Below are positions 17,730 through 26,829 of a stretch of DNA of 64,000 nt, piece by piece. A program made the position numbers and the translations under genes. Numbering within the stretch: position 1 is the first letter of the stretch; each line of letters starts with the position of its first letter. Origin of the DNA: CAVRCA01 sp963719345. GTDB taxonomy: Bacteria > Pseudomonadota > Alphaproteobacteria > Acetobacterales > Acetobacteraceae. Below the pieces are notes generated by a model. It was not told the origin of the DNA. It saw only the letters and a program-made list of their open reading frames with translations, and did not search any database. The stretch covers positions 248,001 to 312,000 of the forward strand of contig CAVRCA010000001.1 in the NCBI GenBank assembly GCA_963719345.1, written 5' to 3'.

Positions 17730-17884
17730 AGGCTCGGCGCTCCGCGTTAGAGCCAGTTCCGCGGTGATCTCGTCGTCAGTGAGGCCCCCGATCGCGCCTC
17801 AGCGGACGTCCGCTCAAGCAGCGTCAGCAAAGGATCGTCAAGGTGAAATCCCTCAGGCATCCGGGGCCGGTCGGCGGCGTCCAT
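17730..17884 (-). pseudogene. remnant of an antitoxin gene
   Basis: ATG 17884 opens MDAADRPRMPEGFHLDDPLL and TLLERTSAEARSG; the frame then shifts at a C run (17785-17789), after which GLTDDEITAELALTRSAEP can be read. Adding one base to the run gives a continuous acidic helical protein of about 50-60 residues ending next to the PIN remnant, the layout of a type II antitoxin-toxin pair. The small size and decay make the call tentative. Confidence 0.35.
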
Positions 17885-17885
17885 C

Positions 17886-18623
17886 CTAGGTACGAAAGGC
17901 CCAAAGCATCCCATGCGTGCCCTCGTCAAAAATCGGCTGGATGTCGTAGCCGATTGCGCGCAGGCGGCGGGTGCACCAGCGGCCGTCGTGGCCGTCGCCG
18001 CGGTCGTGCCACTCCATGACGATGCGGCGCACCTCCAGTCGGGCGAATCGCGCATCCTCCATAATCGGATATTCGCCGCCTTCGATGTCGATCTTCAAAA
18101 TGTCGATCCGGCGGTCGGCGAGGTCGGCGAGGCAGTCCTCGACCGGCACGTCGATCCCCTCGGCGGCGGGTTCCACCTCGGCCGAGGAGGTGCCGGCGTC
18201 CGACAGTCGCAGCGAGCCGGGTTGGCGGCCCGCCGCGGCGGCGTGCAGCCGCACCCGCGTGCCGCCACGATTGAGTGCGAGATTGGCGCGGCACTGGACG
18301 ACATGCGCCGGGTGCGGCTCGTAGGCGATCACCTCCGCCTGCGGATAGGTCGCCGTCCAGTAAAGCGGGGTGAAGCCGACATTGGCGCCGAGATCGACAA
18401 CCAGCCGCACCGCGCCGCGATCGATCGGGCGCGGGCAGTCGTACCAGCGGTGGACGAATACCTCGTACGCCAAGCCGTAATCGTTGGCGGTCGGCGTCAC
18501 CGGGCGGAAGCGCAGGCGCGGTCCTTCGCGCAGTCGCAGCGTGGTGTCCGTGCTGCGGCCGCGCGCGCGCCAGAGCAGATAGGGCGGCAGGCTCGCGGGA
18601 GTGATCGCGGCGACGAAACTCAT
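17886..18623 (-). CDS. FkbM family methyltransferase
   Basis: 245 residues starting at ATG 18623. The SAM-binding motif LVVDLGANVGFTPLYW lies near residue 78, followed by VIAYEPHPAHVVQCRANLAL and the FkbM hallmark DILKIDIEGGEYPIMED near 173 (Methyltransf_21, PF05050). These enzymes O-methylate sugars or polyketides, often in surface glycan pathways. It starts 4 bases after the gltX stop, so it is probably translated from the gltX transcript, although no functional link to tRNA charging is evident. Confidence 0.85.
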   Translation of the reverse strand: MSFVAAITPASLPPYLLWRARGRSTDTTLRLREGPRLRFRPVTPTANDYGLAYEVFVHRWYDCPRPIDRGAVRLVVDLGANVGFTPLYWTATYPQAEVIAYEPHPAHVVQCRANLALNRGGTRVRLHAAAAGRQPGSLRLSDAGTSSAEVEPAAEGIDVPVEDCLADLADRRIDILKIDIEGGEYPIMEDARFARLEVRRIVMEWHDRGDGHDGRWCTRRLRAIGYDIQPIFDEGTHGMLWAFRT

Positions 18624-18627
18624 CGGG

Positions 18628-20025
18628 TCAAGCAGCCACCGCTTGGATGCGCGCGAAAACCTCGTCGGGGCCGAGGGCGGCGAGGGTGGCGTCGATGCCG
18701 GGGCTGGTCGTGCTGCCGGTCAACGCCGCGCGCAGCGGCTGCGCCACGCCGCCGAGCTTGCGGCCGGTCCGTTCGGCGAACCCACGCAGGGCGGCGTCGA
18801 GCGTAGGAGGCGTGAACGCAACATCCCGCAGCACCGGCACCAGATCGCGCAGCATGCGACGGGCGTCGTCGGTGAGCAGTGCGGCGGCCTTGGCGTCGGG
18901 CGCCGGCGGCTCGGTCAGGGCCAGGAAACGCGCGGCCTGCGCCAGCTCGACCAGGGTGCGCGCCCGTTCCTTCAACCCCGGCATCAGCGCCCGGATGCGG
19001 GCCCGTACGGTGGCGTCCAGCGACAGCCCCGGCTGTCGCGCCAGCCGCCGCATCACCTCGTCGGTCAGCCGCTCGTCGTCGGCGTGACGGAGATACACCC
19101 CGTTCAGGTTGATCAGCTTGGCATAATCCATCCGGCTGGCCGCCCGGCCGACGTCGGATATGTTGAATAGCTTGATCGCCTCGTCCCGGCTGATGATCTC
19201 GACGTCGCCAAAACCCCAGCCGAGCCGGAGGAGGTAGTTGCACAGGGCTTCCGGCAAAAAACCCTGCTCGTCGAACTCGAGCACGCTCACCGCCCCGTGG
19301 CGTTTCGAGAGTTTCGCCCCGTCGGCGCCGTGGATCAGCGGCAGGTGGGCGAACTGCGGCGTCTCCCAGCCCATCGCGCGATAGATCTGCACCTGGCGGA
19401 ACGTGTTGGTCAGGTGGTCGTCGCCCCGGATGACGTGGGTGATGCCCATGTCATGGTCGTCGACCACCACGGCATGCAAGTAGGTGGGCGTGCCGTCGCT
19501 GCGCAGGATGATCATGTCGTCGAGTTCGGCGTTGGCGACGCGCACCGTGCCCTGCACGAGATCGTCCACCACGGTCTCGCCCTCGCGCGGCGCCTTCAGC
19601 CGGATGGCCGGGGGCACGCCGGGCGGCGCATCGGCGGGGTCGCGGTCGCGCCAACGTCCGTCGTAGCGGGGCGGCCGTCCCTCGGCGGCGGCCCGCTCGC
19701 GCATCTCCCGCAGTTCTTCGGCCGTGGTGTAGCAGCGATAGGCTTGGCCGCGGTCGAGCAGCATGCGGGCGACCTCGGCGTGACGCTCGGCCCGGGTCGA
19801 CTGGAACACCGGCGGCTGGTCGGGTGACAGGTCCAGCCAGGCCAGCCCGTCCAGGATGACCTGGGTCGCCTCCTCGGTGCTGCGGGCGCGGTCGGTGTCC
19901 TCGATCCGCAGTAGGAAAACACCGCCGTGATGCCGGCTGAACAGGTAGTTGAACAACGCCGTTCGGGCACTGCCGACGTGCAGCAGGCCGGTCGGACTGG
20001 GGGCAAAGCGGGTGCGGACGGGCAT
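18628..20025 (-). CDS. gltX: glutamyl-tRNA synthetase
   Basis: 465 residues from ATG 20025 (MPVRTRFAPSPTGLLHVG). Charges tRNA-Glu, and possibly tRNA-Gln as a non-discriminating enzyme where GatCAB is used. The HIGH-type motif (PSPTGLLHVGSARTALFNYL) and the KMSKS-type motif (AKLSKRHGAVSV, about residue 240) define the class I catalytic domain, and a helical anticodon-binding C-terminus follows. Length is normal. It diverges from comEC across 71 bases, and the FkbM methyltransferase follows directly. Confidence 0.95.
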   Translation of the reverse strand: MPVRTRFAPSPTGLLHVGSARTALFNYLFSRHHGGVFLLRIEDTDRARSTEEATQVILDGLAWLDLSPDQPPVFQSTRAERHAEVARMLLDRGQAYRCYTTAEELREMRERAAAEGRPPRYDGRWRDRDPADAPPGVPPAIRLKAPREGETVVDDLVQGTVRVANAELDDMIILRSDGTPTYLHAVVVDDHDMGITHVIRGDDHLTNTFRQVQIYRAMGWETPQFAHLPLIHGADGAKLSKRHGAVSVLEFDEQGFLPEALCNYLLRLGWGFGDVEIISRDEAIKLFNISDVGRAASRMDYAKLINLNGVYLRHADDERLTDEVMRRLARQPGLSLDATVRARIRALMPGLKERARTLVELAQAARFLALTEPPAPDAKAAALLTDDARRMLRDLVPVLRDVAFTPPTLDAALRGFAERTGRKLGGVAQPLRAALTGSTTSPGIDATLAALGPDEVFARIQAVAA

Positions 20026-20096
20026 CGCCGGTCCATAGCATGCCGGGTAAGGGATTGTGGAGGCGGCCGCCCTATCCTGCGACCGGAGGTTGCGCA

Positions 20097-22325
20097 ATGG
20101 ATCAGGTCGTTGCGGCGGTCCGGTTCGGCTGGGGTGCCAGGCAGGATATTCTCCACGGCTGGATCGCCGCCGAACGGGGGCGCATCGCGCTGTGGCTGCC
20201 GGTCTTCATGGGCGCCGGCGTCGTTTTCTATTTCTGCCTGCGCGCCGAGCCGGTCTGGTGGGCGGGCGGCGCGGTGGCGCTGCCGGCGGCGGCCGCGTCG
20301 TGGCTTGCGCGGCCCTGGCTGCGCGTCCTGCTGATGCCGCTGGCGGCCACCTCCATCGGCTTCGCTTCGGCGCAGTTCGCGACCGCCCGCGCCCTGCCGC
20401 TCGAGACCTTGCCCCGCAAGGCGGTGACCATCACCGGCACGATCCGCGGCGTCGAGTTGCTTCCGGTGGGCCGGCGGGTGACGTTCGAGGCGGCGCGGCT
20501 GGACGACGATCCGCCGCTCGCCCGGCGGCTGCGGGTGCGCCTGCGCGACACCGATCAGGCGGCGATGCAGACCGGCGACCGGGTGCGCGTCCGGGCGCTG
20601 GTCCGCGCCCCGGCGCCACCGGCCTACCCGGGCGGCTGGGACCTCCAGCGTGATTCTTTCTTTGCCGGCACGGCCGGTTCCGGATTTGCCCTGGGGTATG
20701 CCGAGAGGGTGGAGGAATCGCCGCCGCACGGGTTGGGGCGCTGGATTCAGGGTCTGCGGGACGCGATCGAAGCCCGCGTGATCGCGGCGGTCCCGGGGGC
20801 CGCCGGCGCGGTCTCGGCCACCCTGCTCACCGGGCTCACATCCGGCATTCCCCAGAGCGACCGGGCGGCGTTCCGCGATTTCGGACTGGCCCACCTGCTC
20901 GCGGTGGCGGGCCTGCATGTCGGCATCGTCATGGGTTGCGTGATGACGTTCACCCGGCACGGACTGGCGCTGTGGGAGCGGGCGGCGCTGCGCTGGCCAT
21001 GTCGCCAGATCGCCGCCCTGGCCGCGCTGGCCGCCGGCGGCGCCTACATGGTGATCACCGGGATGCACGTGCCGATCGTGCGCAGCTTCGCGATGGCGTG
21101 CCTGTTCACGCTGGCCGTCGTGGCCGGCCGGCGCGCCGTGTCGCTGCGCGGCTTGGCGCTTGCGGCCGTCGTGCTGATGCTGGTGGCACCGCAGGAGGTC
21201 GTCGGCGTCAGCTTCCAGATGAGCTTTTCCGCCGTCCTTGCCCTCATCGCCGGCTACGAGGCGCTGCGGCCGCACCTGCGGACCCTGCGCGGCAGCGGTT
21301 CGTGGCACCGGCGCTTTCTGCTGCACGTGACCGCGCTGGCGCTGACCAGCGCCTTGGCGGGCACCGCCTCGGCCCCGTTCGGCGCCTACCATTTCGGCCG
21401 GCTTCAGCTCTATTTCGTGCTCTCCAACATGGTCGCCGTCCCGCTCACCGCGATGTGGGTGATGCCGGCCGGCCTGATCGGGCTCATGCTGATGCCGCTC
21501 GGGCTCGAGAAGCTGGCCCTGGTGCCGATGGGTTTCGGGGCGGAGGCCATCCTGTGGATCGCGCGCGCCACCGCCGCGCTGCCGGCCGCGACGTTGGAGG
21601 TGCCGCACGCCCCGGCTTGGGGCCTCTGCGTGCTGGCGGTCGGCATGGCGTGGCTCGGGCTGTGGCGCACCCGCATCCGGCTTGCCGGCCTGGCTCTGAT
21701 CGTGGCCGGGCTGGTCTCGCCCTTCCTCGTCCGGCCGCCCGACATCCTGGTGTCCGACGATGCCCGGCTGATCGGGTTCCGCACCCCGTCCGGCATCTTC
21801 ATGCAGAGCATGCAGGGAGCCTCGAAATTCACCCGCGAGAGCTGGGAGCAGTTCTGGGCCGATGCGCGCGTCACCACGTTTCCGCGCGACGGCGTGGCGG
21901 CTGACGGCATGGTCGACTGTACGCCGCGCGATTGCCTGCTGGTGACCAAGCCCGATCAGCAAGCGGCGCTGCTGGTGCGCCCCGGCTACGATCCGGCAAG
22001 GTGCGACGACGTCGATCTCGTGCTCGCGGCCGAACCCGCCAAGGCCGCATGCCGCCGATACCGGCCGCAACTGGTGGATCGCTTCACGGTTTGGCGGGAG
22101 GGATCGCAGGCGATCTGGCTGGAGCCGGCTGGTCCGATCGTGTCGTCCGATCGGCAGGAGCGCGGCGATCGTCCCTGGGTTCCCCCGCTGCCCCGGCCGC
22201 GGGCGAGGACCAATCCCGTCGTTTCAAATCGCGAGCCATCGCGGCCCGAGCCGGAACCATCGCCCGAGATCCCCTCGGAAGAGGGGCAGCCCAATCCACC
22301 GGTGGCCGGTGGCGGACCGGATTAG
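20097..22325 (+). CDS. ComEC/Rec2 family competence/DNA-uptake channel protein
   Basis: 742 residues from ATG 20097 with CGGAGG about 8 bases upstream. ComEC forms the inner-membrane channel that moves transforming DNA strands into the cytoplasm. The protein has an N-terminal DUF4131-like domain (about residues 30-190), then the Competence domain with GAVSATLLTGLTSGIPQSD, LAHLLAVAGLHVGIVMG and at least six further hydrophobic segments to about residue 540. The C-terminus holds only a short CRRYRPQLVDRFTVWREGSQ region instead of a full metallo-beta-lactamase domain, a form common in alphaproteobacteria, and ends in a proline-rich tail. Confidence 0.88.
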   Translation: MDQVVAAVRFGWGARQDILHGWIAAERGRIALWLPVFMGAGVVFYFCLRAEPVWWAGGAVALPAAAASWLARPWLRVLLMPLAATSIGFASAQFATARALPLETLPRKAVTITGTIRGVELLPVGRRVTFEAARLDDDPPLARRLRVRLRDTDQAAMQTGDRVRVRALVRAPAPPAYPGGWDLQRDSFFAGTAGSGFALGYAERVEESPPHGLGRWIQGLRDAIEARVIAAVPGAAGAVSATLLTGLTSGIPQSDRAAFRDFGLAHLLAVAGLHVGIVMGCVMTFTRHGLALWERAALRWPCRQIAALAALAAGGAYMVITGMHVPIVRSFAMACLFTLAVVAGRRAVSLRGLALAAVVLMLVAPQEVVGVSFQMSFSAVLALIAGYEALRPHLRTLRGSGSWHRRFLLHVTALALTSALAGTASAPFGAYHFGRLQLYFVLSNMVAVPLTAMWVMPAGLIGLMLMPLGLEKLALVPMGFGAEAILWIARATAALPAATLEVPHAPAWGLCVLAVGMAWLGLWRTRIRLAGLALIVAGLVSPFLVRPPDILVSDDARLIGFRTPSGIFMQSMQGASKFTRESWEQFWADARVTTFPRDGVAADGMVDCTPRDCLLVTKPDQQAALLVRPGYDPARCDDVDLVLAAEPAKAACRRYRPQLVDRFTVWREGSQAIWLEPAGPIVSSDRQERGDRPWVPPLPRPRARTNPVVSNREPSRPEPEPSPEIPSEEGQPNPPVAGGGPD

Positions 22326-22337
22326 CGCGGCCTCGGG

Positions 22338-23072
22338 CTAATAGCGGCGCAGCAACGCCACTAGATGCCCTTGCACGCGGACCCGGTCGGCCGGAAAGAT
22401 GCGGGTCTCGTAGCTGGCATTGGCGGGCTCCAGGGCGATCGAATTGCCGCGCCGGCGCAGCCGCTTCAGGGTCACTTCGTTCTCGTCGACCAGCGCCACG
22501 ACGATTTGGCCGTTATCCGCCGCATCGGATTGCCGGATCACCACGGTGTCGCCGTCCAGGATGCCGGCATCGACCATCGAGTTGCCGGCGACCTCGAGCG
22601 CGAAATGCTCGCCGCTGCCCAGCAACGCCATCGGCACCTCGACCTGCGCGCCGCCATCCCGCATCGCCTCGATCGGCAGGCCGGCCGCGATCCGGCCGTA
22701 CAAGGGGAGCCCGATCGCCCCCGCTTCGTTGGCCGCCCGCACGCCGGCCAACCGGGGAGTGAAATCGCCCCTGATGACGTTGGGAGAGAAGTTCTGCGCC
22801 TCGGCCTCCATGTCCTCGGCGACCTCGGCGACGTCCTCCGAGACCCGGGTAGCCGCATCCTCGGGCAGCCGGACCACCTCGAGCGCACGCGCGCGGTGAT
22901 GCCGCCGGCGCAGGAACCCGCGCTCCTCAAGCGCCGATATGAGTCGGTGGATGCCGGATTTGGACTTGAGGTCCAGCGCCTCCTTCATCTCCTCGAAGCT
23001 CGGGGAAAAGCCGGTCTTCTTCAAATGCCGGTCAATGAAAACCAGGAGCTCGTATTGCTTGCGGGTCAGCAT
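22338..23072 (-). CDS. lexA: LexA, SOS-response transcriptional repressor
   Basis: 244 residues from ATG 23072. The N-terminal winged helix (MLTRKQYELLVFIDRHLKKT to about residue 70) binds DNA and the C-terminal S24 peptidase domain self-cleaves when RecA is active. The cleavage site is Ala130-Gly131 (YGRIAAGLP), with Ser165 in GNSMVDAG and Lys203 in EVTLKRL as the catalytic dyad. A GTTC-N7-GTTC box lies 65 bases upstream, so the gene is autoregulated. It converges on comEC with 12 bases between stops. Confidence 0.96.
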   Translation of the reverse strand: MLTRKQYELLVFIDRHLKKTGFSPSFEEMKEALDLKSKSGIHRLISALEERGFLRRRHHRARALEVVRLPEDAATRVSEDVAEVAEDMEAEAQNFSPNVIRGDFTPRLAGVRAANEAGAIGLPLYGRIAAGLPIEAMRDGGAQVEVPMALLGSGEHFALEVAGNSMVDAGILDGDTVVIRQSDAADNGQIVVALVDENEVTLKRLRRRGNSIALEPANASYETRIFPADRVRVQGHLVALLRRY

Positions 23073-23136
23073 GGCGACCTCGTCCATCAAAAAGTAGAAG
23101 GCGCCGGATCGGAACAAAGCGGCAACCGTAAGCCTT

Positions 23137-23151
23137 GTTCTATATAAGTTC
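23137..23151. promoter_or_regulatory. LexA binding site (alphaproteobacterial SOS box)
   Basis: GTTC at 23137-23140, TATATAA spacer, GTTC at 23148-23151. GTTC-N7-GTTC is the established direct-repeat SOS box of alphaproteobacteria. It sits between moeA and lexA, 65 bases before the lexA start, with an AT-rich core that could overlap the promoter -10 region. It predicts LexA autorepression and a lexA promoter separate from the moeA transcript. Confidence 0.88.
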
Positions 23152-23202
23152 GCGCTGCACCGTCAAGCTTATGATGCAATCGCGCGCAAATTCCTCGTCG
23201 AG

Positions 23203-24408
23203 CTAGATTCCCAGGGCGTCGAGCCGGATGATGCGCACGGACGCGCCGCTCGGCAGCGCCGGCGCGTGCGGGGCGCGCAAAATCAACGCGTCCGCCCGGG
23301 CGAGGCGGCGCAGCATGGCCGAGTCCTGCATCTCGAACGGGGTGGCGACCATGCGCCCCATGTCGTCGGTTTCGACGCTCGCGCGCAGATGGTCGGCCCG
23401 CAGGTCGTTGGCCTTGACCGCCGAGCCCAGCACGGCCTCGCCCGGCGACGGCGGCGCCCCGATCCCTCCCGACAGGCGGTCGAGCGCCGGCAGGAGGAAC
23501 AGTATGGCGCAGACGAGGGCGGACACCGGATTGCCCGGCAGTCCGAGGACGGGCGTGGCCGCAAGCCGGCCATACATCAGCGGCTTGCCCGGCCGCATGG
23601 CGATCTTCCAAAAGTCGACCGTCAGCCCGCGCCGGGTCAGTCCGTCCACCACCAGGTCGTGCTCGCCGACGCTCGCCCCGCCGGTCGTCACCAGCATGTC
23701 GACGCCCTGCACCTGATCGGCCACGGCGGCGATCGCATCGGCGTCGTCGACGGCGATGGGCAGCACCAGCGGCTCGCCGCCGGCCGCACGCACCAGGGCT
23801 GCGAGCGCGTGCGAGTTCGAGCTGACGATGCCGCCGGGCGGGATCGGCTCGCCGGGCATGGCGATCTCGTCGCCGGTGGCCAGGATGGCGACGCGAGGCC
23901 GGCGGTGCACCGTGACCCAAGGGTGATTGGCGGCGGCGGACAGACCGATGTCGCGGGCGGTCAGCCGCCGGCCGCCGGCCACCACAGCATCCCCGGCGGC
24001 AAAATCCTGCCCGGCGCGGCGGATGTGGCGGCCGGGCGTGACGGCCTCGCGCACCGTCACCCGGTCGCCGTCCCGGATCGCGTCCTCCTGCAGCAGTATG
24101 GCGTCGGCGCCGGCCGGCACCAGGCTGCCGGTGAACAGCCGAACCGCCTCGCCCGGTCCCACCGATCCGGCGAAAGGGTGGCCGGCCGGGGCGCTGCCGA
24201 TCACCGCCAGCCGGGCGTCGAGCGCACCGTCGGCGGCGCGCAGCGCATACCCGTCCATCGCCGAGACGTCCGCCGGCGGCTGGGTCAGCCGCGCGATCAC
24301 CGGTCCGGCGGCGACGCGGCCCCAGGCGTCGGCCAGGGCGACGATCTCCGGCGGCGTCGGACGCAGCCCATCCAGGATGCGGGTGCGGGCGTCCTCGACG
24401 CTGATCAT
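23203..24408 (-). CDS. moeA: molybdopterin molybdenumtransferase MoeA
   Basis: 401 residues from ATG 24408. MoeA inserts molybdate into adenylylated molybdopterin. Seen in order: DVSAMDGYALRAAD, TGSLVPAGADAILLQED, RRAGQDFAAGD, VAILATGDEIAMPGEP and SSNSHALAALVRAAGGEP, MLVTTGGASVGEHDLVVDGL, and MRPGKPLMYGRL with GLPGNPVSALV. These are domains II, III and IV of the family. It follows moaC by 17 bases in the trp/moa transcript and would supply the cofactor for enzymes such as MsrP at 6731. Confidence 0.95.
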   Translation of the reverse strand: MISVEDARTRILDGLRPTPPEIVALADAWGRVAAGPVIARLTQPPADVSAMDGYALRAADGALDARLAVIGSAPAGHPFAGSVGPGEAVRLFTGSLVPAGADAILLQEDAIRDGDRVTVREAVTPGRHIRRAGQDFAAGDAVVAGGRRLTARDIGLSAAANHPWVTVHRRPRVAILATGDEIAMPGEPIPPGGIVSSNSHALAALVRAAGGEPLVLPIAVDDADAIAAVADQVQGVDMLVTTGGASVGEHDLVVDGLTRRGLTVDFWKIAMRPGKPLMYGRLAATPVLGLPGNPVSALVCAILFLLPALDRLSGGIGAPPSPGEAVLGSAVKANDLRADHLRASVETDDMGRMVATPFEMQDSAMLRRLARADALILRAPHAPALPSGASVRIIRLDALGI

Positions 24409-24425
24409 CGGTGACCCCCTCTACC

Positions 24426-24905
24426 TCATGGCTGCGTGAACGCGCCGGATTTGCCGCCGTCCTTGTGGACGACCCGCAGCGCCTCGATCCGCATGCCGCG
24501 GTCGACCGCCTTGCACATGTCATAGACGGTGAGCGCGGCGACGCTGGCCGCCGTCAGCGCCTCCATCTCGACGCCGGTCCGTCCCGTCGTGCGCACCGTG
24601 GCGGTGATCTCGATCGCGCTCGTCGCGGCGTCCGCAGCGAGGTCGACCACGACGGCGGAGATCGGCAGCGGGTGACAGAGGGGGATGAGGTCGGCGGTGC
24701 GCTTGGCGGCCATGATCCCGGCCAGGCGGGCGACGCCGAGCACATCCCCCTTCTTGGCCTCGCCCCGTCCGATCAGCGCCAGGGTGGCCGCCTGCATCAC
24801 CACGCGCGCCTTGGCCGAGGCCGTGCGGTCGGTGACGGCCTTGTCCGTCACGTCCACCATCACGGCGTCACCCTGGGCGTCGAAATGGGTGAGCCCGGCG
24901 GTCAT
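24426..24905 (-). CDS. moaC: cyclic pyranopterin monophosphate synthase MoaC
   Basis: 159 residues from ATG 24905, which overlaps the trpC stop (ATGA). MoaC converts 3',8-cH2GTP into cyclic pyranopterin monophosphate, the first committed molybdenum-cofactor step with MoaA. Conserved stretches include MVDVTDKAVTDRTASAKA, AGIMAAKRTADLIPLCHPLP, TGVEMEALTAASVAALTVYD and MCKAVDRGMRIE. The overlap with trpC and the close moeA gene show a common transcript. Confidence 0.95.
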   Translation of the reverse strand: MTAGLTHFDAQGDAVMVDVTDKAVTDRTASAKARVVMQAATLALIGRGEAKKGDVLGVARLAGIMAAKRTADLIPLCHPLPISAVVVDLAADAATSAIEITATVRTTGRTGVEMEALTAASVAALTVYDMCKAVDRGMRIEALRVVHKDGGKSGAFTQP

Positions 24906-25726
24906 TCGTCCTCGGCCCCCAGCAGCCGCTTCGTGGCCGCCTCGACGTCGGACTGGCGCATCAGGCTCTCGCCCACCAGGAAACAATGCACGCCTGCCGC
25001 CTTGAGCCGCCTTATGTCGGCGTAGCTGCGGATACCACTCTCGGCGACGAGGAACCGGTCCGGCGGCACCTCCGGTGCAAGCTGTTCGGTCACCGCCAGG
25101 TCGGTCTCCAGCGTCTTGAGGTTGCGGTTGTTGATGCCGATCAGCGGAGTTTGCAGCCCGAGCGAGCGGTCGAGCTCCCGGCGGTCATGCACCTCGGCAA
25201 GCACGTCCAAGTCGAGCGCCCGGGCAAGGGTTTCGAGTTCGCGGGCGCGCTCGTCGCTCAGGGCGGCCATGATCAACAGGATGCAGTCGGCGCCGATCGC
25301 GCGGCTCTCGTAGACCTGCCAGGGTTCCAGGATGAAGTCCTTGCGCAGGACGGGAAGCTCGGTCGCCGAGCGGGCGGCGCGGAGATCGTCGGAGCTTCCC
25401 TGAAAGTGCGGCTCATCGGTCAGCACCGACAGACAGGTGGCCCCACCTGCCTCGTAGGCGCGCGCCAGGGCTTCCGGATCGAACTCGGGTCGGATCAGCC
25501 CGCCGGAAGGCGAGGCTTTCTTGATCTCCGCGACCAAGCCGAACCCGCCCCGCGCGGTCGCCTCCATCAGGCAGCGGCCGAACCCGCGGGGCGGCGTCTG
25601 CCAGCCAATGCGGGTGCGCAGCGCGTCGATGCTGACCAGCGCCCGCCGGCGTTGCACCTCCTCGCGGGTGTCGGTGCAGATGCGGGCCAATGCGTCCGGG
25701 ACGTGTTGATCAGGTGGCTGGTCCAT
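24902..25726 (-). CDS. trpC: indole-3-glycerol-phosphate synthase
   Basis: 274 residues from ATG 25726 with a GGGGGAC purine run upstream. A TIM-barrel enzyme closing the ring of the anthranilate-derived intermediate in tryptophan synthesis. Seen: LVAEIKKASPSGGLIRPEFD (catalytic Lys), GGATCLSVLTDEPHFQGS, PVLRKDFILEPWQVYESRA, LIGINNRNLKTLETDLAV and LVAESGIRSYADI. Stand-alone, not fused to TrpF. It lies 37 bases downstream of trpD. Confidence 0.95.
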   Translation of the reverse strand: MDQPPDQHVPDALARICTDTREEVQRRRALVSIDALRTRIGWQTPPRGFGRCLMEATARGGFGLVAEIKKASPSGGLIRPEFDPEALARAYEAGGATCLSVLTDEPHFQGSSDDLRAARSATELPVLRKDFILEPWQVYESRAIGADCILLIMAALSDERARELETLARALDLDVLAEVHDRRELDRSLGLQTPLIGINNRNLKTLETDLAVTEQLAPEVPPDRFLVAESGIRSYADIRRLKAAGVHCFLVGESLMRQSDVEAATKRLLGAEDE

Positions 25727-25763
25727 GTCGTCCCCCGCTCGGTTGAGCGTATCTCGGTCGATT

Positions 25764-26816
25764 TCAGCGTGCCGCAGCACCGTCGTCCAGTCGCGAAGGC
25801 GCCGCCGCGGCGGTCTCACGACGGAGTGCTTCAAGCACCTGCCAGGCCGCGCCGTCATCGAGCGCCCGGGCGGCAAGCGCCACACCTTGCCGCAGATCCG
25901 TCGTCCGACCGGCGACGATCAGGCCGGCCGCCGCATTGAGCAGCACGGTGTCGCGGTACGGACCCGCTTCACCCCGAAGCAACGCGCTCAAGGCCGCCGC
26001 GTTCAGCGCCGGATCGCCACCCCGGATCGCCGCGATCGGGGCGCGCGCCAGCCCGGCATCCTCCGGGGTCACGATGAAACTGGTGATGGTGTCGTCCTGC
26101 AGGGCGACGACCTGGTTCTCGCCGGCAATCGTCAGCTCGTCGAGGCCCTGGCCGTGCACGACCCAGGCCGAGGTGCTGCCGAGCCGTGAGAGGGTCTCGG
26201 CCATCGGCCGCGCCCATTCGGGGGAGAACACGCCGGCGAGCTGACGGCGCACCCGGGCCGGATTGGCGAGCGGCCCGAGCAGATTGAAGATCGTCCGGGT
26301 TCCGAGTTCCACCCGGGGGCCGCCGGCGTGTCGGAGTGCCGCGTGGTGCCGGGGTGCGAACAGGAAAGCGCAGTTCACCGTCCGCAGGATGCCGGGCAGC
26401 CGGTCGAGCGGGACGTCCACGTCCACTCCGAGCGCACGCAGGACGTCCGCCCCGCCGCTGCGCGAGCTCAGCGCGACGTTGCCGTGCTTGGCGACCGGCA
26501 CCCCCAAGGCGGCAAGCACGAAGGTGTTGGCGGTCGAGACGTTGAGCGTGCCCGCGCCGTCGCCGCCGGTGCCGCAGACGTCGATCGCGCCCTCCGGCGC
26601 CTCGAAGCCCGCCATGCGCGCCCGCATCGCCCGAACCGCGCCGGTGAGTTCGGGCACCGTTTCGCCGCGCACCCGCATCGCCATCAGCAGCCCGGCGATC
26701 TGCGCCGGCGTCGCCTCGCCCGACATGATGACGCCGAACGCCGCCTCGGAGTCTTCCGCCGACAGGGTCTCGCCGAGGGCGAGGCGCGCCAGGGTCGGTT
26801 TCAGGTCGGTGGGCAC
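25764..26816 (-). CDS. trpD: anthranilate phosphoribosyltransferase
   Basis: 350 residues from GTG 26816, 13 bases after the trpG stop. Transfers phosphoribosyl from PRPP to anthranilate. The PRPP-binding CGTGGDGAGTLNVST, the KHGNVALSSRSGGADVLRAL loop, ALRHAGGPRVELGTRTIFNL and NLLGPLANPARVRRQLAGVF are intact. The visible start has no strong Shine-Dalgarno, so translation may depend on ribosomes arriving from trpG. Confidence 0.94.
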   Translation of the reverse strand: MPTDLKPTLARLALGETLSAEDSEAAFGVIMSGEATPAQIAGLLMAMRVRGETVPELTGAVRAMRARMAGFEAPEGAIDVCGTGGDGAGTLNVSTANTFVLAALGVPVAKHGNVALSSRSGGADVLRALGVDVDVPLDRLPGILRTVNCAFLFAPRHHAALRHAGGPRVELGTRTIFNLLGPLANPARVRRQLAGVFSPEWARPMAETLSRLGSTSAWVVHGQGLDELTIAGENQVVALQDDTITSFIVTPEDAGLARAPIAAIRGGDPALNAAALSALLRGEAGPYRDTVLLNAAAGLIVAGRTTDLRQGVALAARALDDGAAWQVLEALRRETAAAAPSRLDDGAAAR

Positions 26817-26829
26817 GGTGGAGGAAAGG

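Noticed and set aside
19596..22070. 824-codon open frame antisense to comEC
   Set aside because: Shadow frame; the plus-strand ComEC protein has clear membrane helices and motifs.
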